This document shows, in pieces, positions 43,078 to 50,670 of a DNA stretch of 64,000 nt. The notes below the pieces were generated by a model. The model ran no database searches, was not told the origin of the DNA, and saw only the letters and a list, made by a program, of their open reading frames with translations. The translations under genes were made by a program, and so were the position numbers. The DNA comes from Dyadobacter soli (GTDB lineage Bacteria; Bacteroidota; Bacteroidia; Cytophagales; Spirosomataceae), in NCBI RefSeq assembly GCF_900101885.1, contig NZ_FNAN01000001.1, forward strand, positions 186,001 through 250,000, read 5' to 3'. The first letter of the stretch is position 1. Every line of letters starts with the position of its first letter.

Positions 43078-45528
43078 ATGAAGTTCTTTTTTACCATCGC
43101 ATTCCTTTTTGGGCTGATGCCCCCCGCCGTGGCGCAAAGCCAGGTTACTATTACTGGTATAATCACCGACCAGCATACCGGTAGCGGCTTGCCTTATGCG
43201 GCCGTCGCATTATATCGCTCGGCCGATTCGGTGCTGGTGAGTGGTGTCCTGGCCGACGATAAGGGTGGTTTCCGTTTTGAAAAACTGAACGCGGCAGCCT
43301 ATTACCTCGAATCGCAATACATGGGCTACCGGAGGACCCGCACGTCAATACCCGGAGGTTCAGGTGTGATCGAATTGCCGCCCCTGGCCATGCAGGCAGA
43401 TGGCCGTGTCCTCGACGCGGTGAAGGTTACCGGCAACCGCGCTGCCGTGGAGAGCCGGATCGACCGGCAGGTGTACCGCGCCGGCGCATTCCTCAGCAGC
43501 CAGGGCGGGACGGCGGTAGATGTGCTCAAAAACACGCCCTCGGTGACGGTGAACGGCGAAGGTGACATTACACTGCGTGGCTCTACGGGCTTCCTCGTGC
43601 TCGTGAATGGGAAACCTGTGCAAACCGACCCGGCTGTCGTGCTCAACCAGATTCCCGCCAACAGCATTGAAAATGTGGAGATTATAACCAGTCCCTCTGC
43701 ACGTTACGACCCGGACGGGAAGTCGGGGATCATTAATATTACTACCAAAACCGTCGACAGGAATAGCCAGAGCCTGAGCGTGAATGTACAGGCCGGGTTA
43801 CCGTCGGTTCATACTTATAATAATTTGAAAAACCCGCAACGTTTCGGCGCGGATGCGGCCTGGGGCGTGAAAGCAGGCAAATGGGAGGTTAACCTGAGCG
43901 GAAATTACCTGCGCAACGATATTACCGGCCGCAGGATCGGGGATGTGAACACAACGATAAATGGCGTTTTTACTGCCTTTCCTTCGGACGGCGAACGCAG
44001 TTTCAAGCGGTACAACTACACCGCACGGGCATCGGTCAGTTTCACGGCCGGTCCTTCCAATGTGGTTTCAGCAGGTTTTTACAAGGGTTATCGTTTCCAG
44101 TCGCGGAGGGCGGATTTGGTTTATAATAATACTAAAACCGACCTGGAAACGGGACAGAACTTGGGTAAGATCACCTATTTCAATTCCAATATCGCGGAGA
44201 AAACAGCTGACGTCATTTCCGGTAACCTCGATTACCTGCACCGCTTCGGTAACAAATCGGAGCTGACATTGTCGGGACTAGTCGAGTCGGCGGACCTCGA
44301 CGGGCTGACGACCAATATCAATCTCGTGGAACCCGGTCGCACGCGTACATTGCAGCGCACACGCAACCCGAGTGAGAACCCGCTGAATGCATTGCGGTTA
44401 CAGGCCGATTACGTTATTTCCATCGGTAAAGGCAAGCTGGAAACGGGTTACCAATACCGCAGTCAGGTGCAGAAAGGTGTATTTCAATATTTGGATCAAA
44501 ACCTGGAAACCGGTGAATTTGTGCTGGTACCACAGTTTTCCAGCCGGACACGCCTGCGAAACCAGATTCATTCGGTGTACGGGCAATACGGCGGGAAATC
44601 CGGCAAACTGGAATACTCGGGCGGTTTGCGGTACGAATATGCTACCCGGCAGTTCACCGCTGAGGGTAACACCACGCGCAACCTCGACCTTTCGAACTTC
44701 TTTCCATCGGCCCAGTTGCAATACCAGTTTTCCCAAAGCTGGCGTGGAAAGGCGGGTTACACGCGCCGTGTACAGCGCACGACCAACAACGAGTTGAACC
44801 CGTTTCCCGAACGTGAGCATTCCGAAACCCTCGAATCGGGCGACGCCGACATCCTGCCCGAGTTTATCGGTCAGGCGGAAGTGGGTGTGGTGAAGGAGTT
44901 TGAAAAGGGGAGTGCTTTTGCAACAATCTATAACCAACGGATCAAAAACGTGGTTAACCGGGTGAACAGCGTGTACAACGACACCATTATCAACCGCATT
45001 TACACCAATGCCGGCCTGGCGACTTCCTGGGGCATTGAGCTCGGAGCAAATGCCAACCTGACCAAATGGTGGCAACTTTACGCGGGTGTGAACGTGTACC
45101 GGTACGCGATCGAAGGCGGGCTTTTCCGGAATACCGTTGTCGTGAGTACGTCGAGTGTGGTCTATTCTTTGAATGCCAATACTACATTTAAAATCACGCC
45201 TACGTTTCAGGTACAATGGGCGATCAGCTACCTCTCCCAAAGGGTGACGGCGCAGGGAGAGGATTCGCGGTTTGTGAATCCGTCGCTATCCGTAAAAAAG
45301 ACGTTCCTGAAAGGCAAACTCGCCGCGACATTGCAATGGCAGAACATGGATATGGGCATCGTGGGCGCTAATCAGCAGCGTATCTCTACTTGGGGCAGAG
45401 ACTTTTACACTACTACCAATTACATTCAGGAAACGGATATTTTCTTAGTAAATCTGAGCTATAACCTCAACCAACTCGTCAGAAAAGCAAAACTCCCGGC
45501 GAGCGAGTTCGGCGACCGGGAGTTTTGA
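43078..45528 (+). CDS. TonB-dependent outer-membrane receptor (OMP_b-brl_3 type)
   Basis: An 816-residue receptor with a signal peptide (about 1-20, PAVAQS). Carboxypeptidase-regulatory-like domain about 22-105 (ITGIITDQHTGSGLPYAAVALY), plug about 120-225 (GGTAVDVLKNTPSVTVNGEGDITLRG, VEIITSPSARYDPDGKSGIINI), then the barrel. It follows an AraC regulator. Its last coding bases also form the terminator hairpin for this gene pair, and its stop is 3 bp from the convergent S41 peptidase stop. Ligand unknown. Confidence 0.92.
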   Translation: MKFFFTIAFLFGLMPPAVAQSQVTITGIITDQHTGSGLPYAAVALYRSADSVLVSGVLADDKGGFRFEKLNAAAYYLESQYMGYRRTRTSIPGGSGVIELPPLAMQADGRVLDAVKVTGNRAAVESRIDRQVYRAGAFLSSQGGTAVDVLKNTPSVTVNGEGDITLRGSTGFLVLVNGKPVQTDPAVVLNQIPANSIENVEIITSPSARYDPDGKSGIINITTKTVDRNSQSLSVNVQAGLPSVHTYNNLKNPQRFGADAAWGVKAGKWEVNLSGNYLRNDITGRRIGDVNTTINGVFTAFPSDGERSFKRYNYTARASVSFTAGPSNVVSAGFYKGYRFQSRRADLVYNNTKTDLETGQNLGKITYFNSNIAEKTADVISGNLDYLHRFGNKSELTLSGLVESADLDGLTTNINLVEPGRTRTLQRTRNPSENPLNALRLQADYVISIGKGKLETGYQYRSQVQKGVFQYLDQNLETGEFVLVPQFSSRTRLRNQIHSVYGQYGGKSGKLEYSGGLRYEYATRQFTAEGNTTRNLDLSNFFPSAQLQYQFSQSWRGKAGYTRRVQRTTNNELNPFPEREHSETLESGDADILPEFIGQAEVGVVKEFEKGSAFATIYNQRIKNVVNRVNSVYNDTIINRIYTNAGLATSWGIELGANANLTKWWQLYAGVNVYRYAIEGGLFRNTVVVSTSSVVYSLNANTTFKITPTFQVQWAISYLSQRVTAQGEDSRFVNPSLSVKKTFLKGKLAATLQWQNMDMGIVGANQQRISTWGRDFYTTTNYIQETDIFLVNLSYNLNQLVRKAKLPASEFGDREF
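45489..45526. terminator. Bidirectional terminator inside the receptor's last codons
   Basis: A perfect 11-bp inverted repeat, AAAACTCCCGG (45489-45499) and CCGGGAGTTTT (45516-45526), with A4/T4 ends. The second arm ends in the first base of the TGA stop codon, so the hairpin is almost entirely coding sequence. On the minus strand it lies just past the S41 peptidase stop, so it can serve both convergent genes. Confidence 0.75.
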
Positions 45529-45531
45529 TGG

Positions 45532-47751
45532 TTACTTTCCGTTGATCAGTTCCAATGCTTTTTCCAGCGGTTCGTCGCGGCCGTCGGCAACCCCCCGGAT
45601 TGTCGGCTCCACTTTGACTTGCGGCACAATGCCGATTTGCTGGGTTTCGCGGCCGTCGGGGTAGTAAATTCCGATGCCGCTGATGCCGGTATGGAGGCCG
45701 CCGGGCAAAGCAATGGGCGACACATTACCGTCCGCGCCCGCAGTGGTGCTGCCGATGACAGTTACATTCGAAGCGGCGGAAAACGCCATAGTCGTGTACT
45801 CCGACTGGCTCATGCTGTTTTCATTCACGATCACAATCACTTTGCCTTTGTACGGAGATGGGTTGGTTTTCCCCACTTTCAGTTCTGGCAGCCAGACGAA
45901 CAGGCCGGGAGTCTGGAACCGGGCATTGGTAAATTTTACGAAAGGTTTGGGTTCCGGCAGAAGCAGTTGCCCGAATGAAAAGACCATGAAATCCGATGGA
46001 TAACAGCGCATATCCACAATCACGCCCTTGCTTTTCATCAGCTCCGGCGTGATGGCCGGTAAGTAAGCGTTTTTGAATTTCCCCGGGAAAATATAGGCTA
46101 CGTCCGATCCTATCATTTTAAAGCAGGTGTCTTTTTTATTAAAATTGGCATAAATATTGACCTTAGTGCGCGGGTACAGTGCAATGTTGGCTTTTTGTAC
46201 TTTTCCGGCCCGCTTGTAAGTAATGGCAAGCGTTGAATCGTTGCTGCGCAGCAGGTTTGGCGCCAGGGTTTTCAGCTGAATGACTGCATTCGAAGCGGGC
46301 GTATACGGCTTCTGGTCGTTGATGATCTGTTTGATGTTCCTGCCGTTGATCGTTTCGATTACGTCGCCCGGTTTCAGCCCCGTTTGTTCACCCAATTGCG
46401 CATTATAGTAATTGACAACTACCGGTTTGCCTTCTACGAAACTTAGCTCCACTGGCGCAAAATTTTTCCCGAAACGCTTGTCCAGCGCTGCATGATTGCC
46501 GTACAGGTTTGCATGGGAATCCTTTACACGTGCTATGAGCGCGAGGGCGGCGAGCTTGTACTCCGTTTCGTCGGCGGCCATCACGAACTTGGGCACAAAT
46601 TCCTTCAACACCGTGTACCAGTCTTCGCGAATGAGGGGCTTGTAGGGGAAAAAATACTCGATCATATTCCAGTAGCGGAACAACGAAAGGAGCCTGAAAC
46701 CCGCATCCGGGTAGGCCATTCCCTGATAGGCATTTTCATTTTTAAAATCGGGATTACTAGCACCGGGATTGGCCGCGACGTAATACAGTTCGCCCTTCCG
46801 TTCTGCCTGCCGGATCGAATCCAACTTGGCCGACAATGCTTTATCCGACGCATTGATCCAGCTAAAATCCGGTTTCAACGCCGCGTCCGCTGGAATTGTT
46901 TGGGCAGTCAATGCCTTGACAGGGCCTAACTTAGCCAGCCAATGCGTGAGCGCCTGCTGTCTTTCAGCGTCGGTTTTGGCGGCGATGTAGGGCGCAGCCA
47001 CACGGAATAGCTCATAATCCATATTGAAATTCCCGCCAGCCACCGCAGGATGATGGTATTTCAGAAAACCCCAGATCCTGCCCAGTTTCGCGAGATTTTC
47101 GGTTTGCTCTTTTGAAAGTGGGTATCCCGGACCAAGCGCGAGTTTTGAGCCGTTGTCAAACTCCGTGTCGAGCTCGGCGGTGGGGATTTTCCTCTGAGGC
47201 GCCTCGGCGAACGGCTTGCCGTCGATCAGCAACTCGAACTGATCGATCCAGACCGTGCCGGAGCCGACGAGCAAAGCACCAATGTATACTTTTTCGGCGC
47301 GGGAGGGGTAGGTGAATTTGATGGTGTATTGCTTCCAATCAGCGGTTCCATGCAAGTTTTCTGACTGCATGTTGCTCATATTCAGTATTCCGGGCTTTCC
47401 GTCGATCCGCAACATCAGTCCGGCCCAGCCTTTCTCCACGTCCTTAAATTTCATATATCCCCGCAGCTCGATTTCCTGACCGCTGTATGAAACCGGGATC
47501 ATGTAAGCCGCGCAGCCAAATTGGATATTGTCCATCGACGTCGGCGACTGAATGCGTACTGATGCTTTTCCCTGGTATTTTTCCGTGGTGTCGGTGGTGA
47601 GCATGTAGCCTTTTCCCCATTCCATCCAGGGGCTGGGCATTTTTTCTGTAAAGGGTGTTTTTTCAAAATTAAAATCTGTCGATGAAGCTTGCTGTGCCAG
47701 GGAAATTGTTCCGTAAAGCCCTAGCAGAAGCAATGTCAAAATGTACCGCAT
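45532..47751 (-). CDS. S41-family (C-terminal processing/tricorn-like) peptidase
   Basis: A 739-residue exported serine protease with a signal peptide (about 1-19, ISLAQ). A carbohydrate-binding-like jelly-roll (about 20-170) is followed by a helical region (about 215-420). A PDZ-like segment (about 440-500) has LGEQTGLKPGDVIETINGR. The S41 catalytic domain (about 530-735) has KGVIVDMRCYP and VIVNENSMSQSEYTTMAF with the nucleophile Ser. GSTTAGADGNVSPIALPGG and GIYYPDGRETQQIGIVPQ are also family-typical. It is probably periplasmic or surface-located and degrades peptides. Convergent with the TonB receptor gene. Confidence 0.9.
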   Translation of the reverse strand: MRYILTLLLLGLYGTISLAQQASSTDFNFEKTPFTEKMPSPWMEWGKGYMLTTDTTEKYQGKASVRIQSPTSMDNIQFGCAAYMIPVSYSGQEIELRGYMKFKDVEKGWAGLMLRIDGKPGILNMSNMQSENLHGTADWKQYTIKFTYPSRAEKVYIGALLVGSGTVWIDQFELLIDGKPFAEAPQRKIPTAELDTEFDNGSKLALGPGYPLSKEQTENLAKLGRIWGFLKYHHPAVAGGNFNMDYELFRVAAPYIAAKTDAERQQALTHWLAKLGPVKALTAQTIPADAALKPDFSWINASDKALSAKLDSIRQAERKGELYYVAANPGASNPDFKNENAYQGMAYPDAGFRLLSLFRYWNMIEYFFPYKPLIREDWYTVLKEFVPKFVMAADETEYKLAALALIARVKDSHANLYGNHAALDKRFGKNFAPVELSFVEGKPVVVNYYNAQLGEQTGLKPGDVIETINGRNIKQIINDQKPYTPASNAVIQLKTLAPNLLRSNDSTLAITYKRAGKVQKANIALYPRTKVNIYANFNKKDTCFKMIGSDVAYIFPGKFKNAYLPAITPELMKSKGVIVDMRCYPSDFMVFSFGQLLLPEPKPFVKFTNARFQTPGLFVWLPELKVGKTNPSPYKGKVIVIVNENSMSQSEYTTMAFSAASNVTVIGSTTAGADGNVSPIALPGGLHTGISGIGIYYPDGRETQQIGIVPQVKVEPTIRGVADGRDEPLEKALELINGK

Positions 47752-47837
47752 GAGTAAGGTTTTTCTTTGTAAAAGAAGAGTTACACATGCTGATACTGTA
47801 ACCGAATGTGAAAAAAGTGTTACCCGATGATAAATAG

Positions 47838-47873
47838 AAATCCCCGATGCATAAATGGATGCACCGGGGATTT
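47838..47873 (-). terminator. Terminator of the SDR gene
   Basis: Perfect 9-bp arms AAATCCCCG (47838-47846) and CGGGGATTT (47865-47873) with an inner TGCAT/ATGCA stem. It lies 16 bp after the stop at 47890. Confidence 0.85.
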
Positions 47874-47889
47874 CGACTGCGCGATGTTC

Positions 47890-48642
47890 TTACCAGGGAA
47901 GCGTATCGTCCAGGAAGAAAAAGCCGCCGGTAGGTCCGTCGGCACCGATGGTGGCCAGGCGTACGCTGGTTGCGGCACCGTCTTCGGGCGTCATAGGGGC
48001 TACCGAGCCGCCCAGCGGGGTTTGTACCCAGCCAGGGTGTACCGAGTTCACTTTCACGTTCGTATCTTTCAGTTCATGGGCCAAATGTACGGTGAATGCA
48101 TTCAGTGCGGTTTTAGACGCGCCATAGGCGAACATTTTCACGGCGTAGGTTTGCGAGGTAGGGTCGGAGTGGAGGCCAAGCGAGCCGAGGGTGCTGGAAA
48201 GGTTCACGATCCGGCCGGCGTCCGATTTCTGAATGAGGGGCAAAAGGGCTTGCGTACTGAACACGACCGCGAAGAAATTAGCCTCCATCGTATCCCGCAA
48301 CGCCTCGCGCGACAGCCCGCTCGTGGCACGCTCCCGTCCGATAGCTGCAAAAGGCTCGCCTTCGCGACTTATCCCCGCATTGTTGATCAGGATGTCGAGC
48401 TTGCCGAATTTGCTTTCGAAATAGTCGTGGGCAGTTGCGTAATCGGCCTCGTTAAGTACATCGAACCGGATGGACTCGGCGGCAATGCCTTCGGCTTTCA
48501 GTTTTTCCACGGCTTCGCGGCCTGCTGCTTCGTCGCGGGTACCGATGACAGGCAAAATGCCCGATTTGCCCAGTTTGCGGGCTGTTTCAAATCCTATTCC
48601 GCGGTTACCGCCGGTAATGAAGGCTACTTTTTGTGTCGACAT
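47890..48642 (-). CDS. Classical short-chain dehydrogenase/reductase
   Basis: A 250-residue NAD(P)-dependent oxidoreductase. Cofactor motif TGGNRGIGFETAR, NNAG at ILINNAGIS, catalytic Ser in VNLSSTLGSLG and Tyr-x-x-x-Lys in YGASKTALNAFT. It resembles carbonyl-reductase-like SDRs. It lies downstream of a TetR gene on the same strand, with a TetR-type palindrome in the 67-bp gap, so TetR repression is likely. The substrate is unknown. Confidence 0.93.
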   Translation of the reverse strand: MSTQKVAFITGGNRGIGFETARKLGKSGILPVIGTRDEAAGREAVEKLKAEGIAAESIRFDVLNEADYATAHDYFESKFGKLDILINNAGISREGEPFAAIGRERATSGLSREALRDTMEANFFAVVFSTQALLPLIQKSDAGRIVNLSSTLGSLGLHSDPTSQTYAVKMFAYGASKTALNAFTVHLAHELKDTNVKVNSVHPGWVQTPLGGSVAPMTPEDGAATSVRLATIGADGPTGGFFFLDDTLPW

Positions 48643-48675
48643 GGTTGTTTTATTTAAGATATTATAGATTATTAT

Positions 48676-48693
48676 ACTTACTGGTAAGTAAGT
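48676..48693. promoter_or_regulatory. TetR operator upstream of the SDR gene
   Basis: ACTTACTGGTAAGTAAGT contains the near-perfect palindrome CTTAC-TGG-TAAG and shares the ACTTACT...AGTAAGT half-sites with 49302-49319. It is 34 bp before the SDR ATG. Confidence 0.7.
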
Positions 48694-48709
48694 AATTTGG
48701 GCAAAAAAA

Positions 48710-49270
48710 TTATGGTTTGAGTTCCAGTTTCAATTGTGCTACCACGGCCAGGTAATGGTCGTTACCGATGAGCCGCGCATGCTGCAATGCGCCGGCTAAT
48801 GCGGAAGTCATTAATGCGGCCTTTCCTGCGGCACTACCTTTAAAATGAAATGCACCATCGGCCTTACCGGCTTCCAGCACGCGGGTGAACCAGCCTGTTA
48901 CCTCGGTAAGATAGGCCGCCGCCTCCTGGCGCATGGAGTCGGGAAGTTGCTTGTAGTCCGACGCGCTCGCGCCGATCATACAAATGCGGTTGCCGTTTTC
49001 GAGGTACTGCTGGTAGAGGCTGAGAAAGGCGTCCAATTGTTCCGTGTGGCCTTTGCCCTGCACACTGGCAGCGAATTTTGTAAATACCTCATGGTCACGG
49101 CGCACCACGTCCAGTCCAAGATCTTCCTTACTGGGAAAATGGTAATGCACGGCCGCATTCTTCATGCCGAGCTGCGACGAGATCTGCTGGTAGCTCAAAG
49201 AAGGGTAGCCTACCTGCTGCACCAGTTCGGTGGCCAGTTCGGCAATTTTATCCTTTGTTTCCGATCTCAT
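48710..49270 (-). CDS. TetR-family transcriptional regulator
   Basis: A 186-residue repressor; ATG 49270 (MRSETKDKIAELATEL) is preferred over an upstream TTG that would run into the operator. HTH at about 20-55: YQQISSQLGMKNAAVHYHFPSKEDLGLDVV. The C-terminal ligand-binding helices are of the AcrR/TetR_C type (AFLSLYQQYLENGNRICMIGA). It probably represses itself and the SDR, given matching palindromes upstream of each. Confidence 0.93.
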   Translation of the reverse strand: MRSETKDKIAELATELVQQVGYPSLSYQQISSQLGMKNAAVHYHFPSKEDLGLDVVRRDHEVFTKFAASVQGKGHTEQLDAFLSLYQQYLENGNRICMIGASASDYKQLPDSMRQEAAAYLTEVTGWFTRVLEAGKADGAFHFKGSAAGKAALMTSALAGALQHARLIGNDHYLAVVAQLKLELKP

Positions 49271-49301
49271 AGCGAATGCGTTCAGATGATGGTTCAAAAT
49301 T

Positions 49302-49319
49302 ACTTACTAGTTAGTAAGT
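49302..49319. promoter_or_regulatory. TetR operator upstream of the tetR-type gene
   Basis: ACTTACTAGTTAGTAAGT is an 18-bp palindrome with a single mismatched pair, 31 bp before the ATG at 49270. It shares its half-sites with 48676-48693. Confidence 0.75.
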
Positions 49320-49361
49320 TTTGCAAGCGTTTTGAAAAATTTTTTTTTAAACAAAAAGAAG

Positions 49362-49389
49362 AAGCCCCGCGGAAATACACCGCAGGGCC
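49362..49389 (-). terminator. Terminator of the DUF4374 gene
   Basis: GCCC-CGCGG (49364-49372) pairs with CCGC-AGGGC (49380-49388), with one internal mismatch. On the minus strand the stem is followed by CTTCTTCTTTTTG. Confidence 0.65.
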
Positions 49390-49427
49390 TTTCTGATACA
49401 CCAGACTTGTTCCTGATAATGAGTTAG

Positions 49428-50639
49428 TTATTTGGTTTTTTCCAAACGAAGGATATAATCGATACCATCCACGAACTCGGCACCCTTGGTCAGCTTGTCG
49501 GCCGACGGGTCGTATTCCCAGATGTAATCCTTGTCCACTGCATTGACAGCGATATATGCTTTGCCATCTTCCACCACGACTGCATTCACCATGCGTTCGC
49601 CTTTATCGGCGGGGAGATCGAGTTTTTTAATGAATGCACCATTCTTCACGTCGATCACCGAGAACGAATGGTCGGCGTCGATGCTCGTGCCCGCTACACG
49701 CGTGCGCACGATGGCTTTTCCGTTTCCGATGTACCACATTGCAGGGCCCATTCCATTGCTGGTTTTGGCCGAAAGATCGAAATAGTAGGCCGGATCGAGC
49801 GTGGTAGCGCCTTTTTTGATGCGGTAAACAGACGAGGGCGATTTGTAATCGTACCCGCTCACCGGATCGCTGATGAAATAAATGTCGCCGTTTTCATCCT
49901 GGAAAGAAGCCGGCGCATACACGATCGGGCCGCCCGGTGTAGTGGAACGGGTATCGGTAATGGTGCTCTCCGTTTTCATCGAAGGGTAGCTCACAACTGC
50001 CACATTGAATTCGTTGTAAACAGGCATGTTGGGGTAAAGCGACCAATCGGACGATGAGAACTGGTAACCTAAGAACAGCTTTCCGTCGCGGTACTCGGCA
50101 AAACCGATGCTGTAACCGTCGAATCCTTTCGGTTTCGCTTTCAGGTCGAGTTTACCGGTGGTGACGGTCATATCGGCCACTTTCACAATCGCATAACGGC
50201 CTTCGCTTTCACCATCGCCGAAGATCACGACGGTCTGGTCGTCGATCCATGCGTAGGAGCTCCAATTGAGGAAAGTGAAAGGCACTTCCTTATCGATTAC
50301 CAAAGCTCCATTTTCAACATGGTACTTGCCGAAACGGCCGCTGCCGAAGTTGGCGTGGTAGTAAAATCCGTCCTTCTGAATAATATCCTGGGCATACACT
50401 TTGCCGGTCATCTCGGCGCCGTTGCCTTTGAGGCTGATGGTACCGGTGGTGAGCGACGGCACGTCGGCAATGTAATAGGCGGTGTTGGGCCATGAACCTA
50501 CGCAAAGGATGGCCGAATATTTGCCTTCTTCCTCCACGGGTGTGTTCTGGATGTCTTCGCTATCGGTGCATCCGTTGAGGGCAAGAGCGGTGAGCGCGAT
50601 GAGCATGGCTTTCGCCGGGTAGCTGAAAAATCTGTTCAT
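49428..50639 (-). CDS. DUF4374 lipoprotein (TonB-receptor partner)
   Basis: A 403-residue lipoprotein (signal ALTALALNGCTDSED, Cys near 24). The rest fits DUF4374, a propeller-like outer-membrane protein: FLNWSSYAWIDDQTVVIFGDGE, SPSSVYRIKKGATTLDPAYYFDLS and WEYDPSADKLTKGAEFVDG. In Bacteroidota these genes sit beside TonB receptors thought to import iron complexes. Here it is 31 bp downstream of such a receptor, in one operon. Iron uptake is inference from context. Confidence 0.88.
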   Translation of the reverse strand: MNRFFSYPAKAMLIALTALALNGCTDSEDIQNTPVEEEGKYSAILCVGSWPNTAYYIADVPSLTTGTISLKGNGAEMTGKVYAQDIIQKDGFYYHANFGSGRFGKYHVENGALVIDKEVPFTFLNWSSYAWIDDQTVVIFGDGESEGRYAIVKVADMTVTTGKLDLKAKPKGFDGYSIGFAEYRDGKLFLGYQFSSSDWSLYPNMPVYNEFNVAVVSYPSMKTESTITDTRSTTPGGPIVYAPASFQDENGDIYFISDPVSGYDYKSPSSVYRIKKGATTLDPAYYFDLSAKTSNGMGPAMWYIGNGKAIVRTRVAGTSIDADHSFSVIDVKNGAFIKKLDLPADKGERMVNAVVVEDGKAYIAVNAVDKDYIWEYDPSADKLTKGAEFVDGIDYILRLEKTK

Positions 50640-50670
50640 TTTCGGGTGTTATTAATAAAATTTGGGTTGC

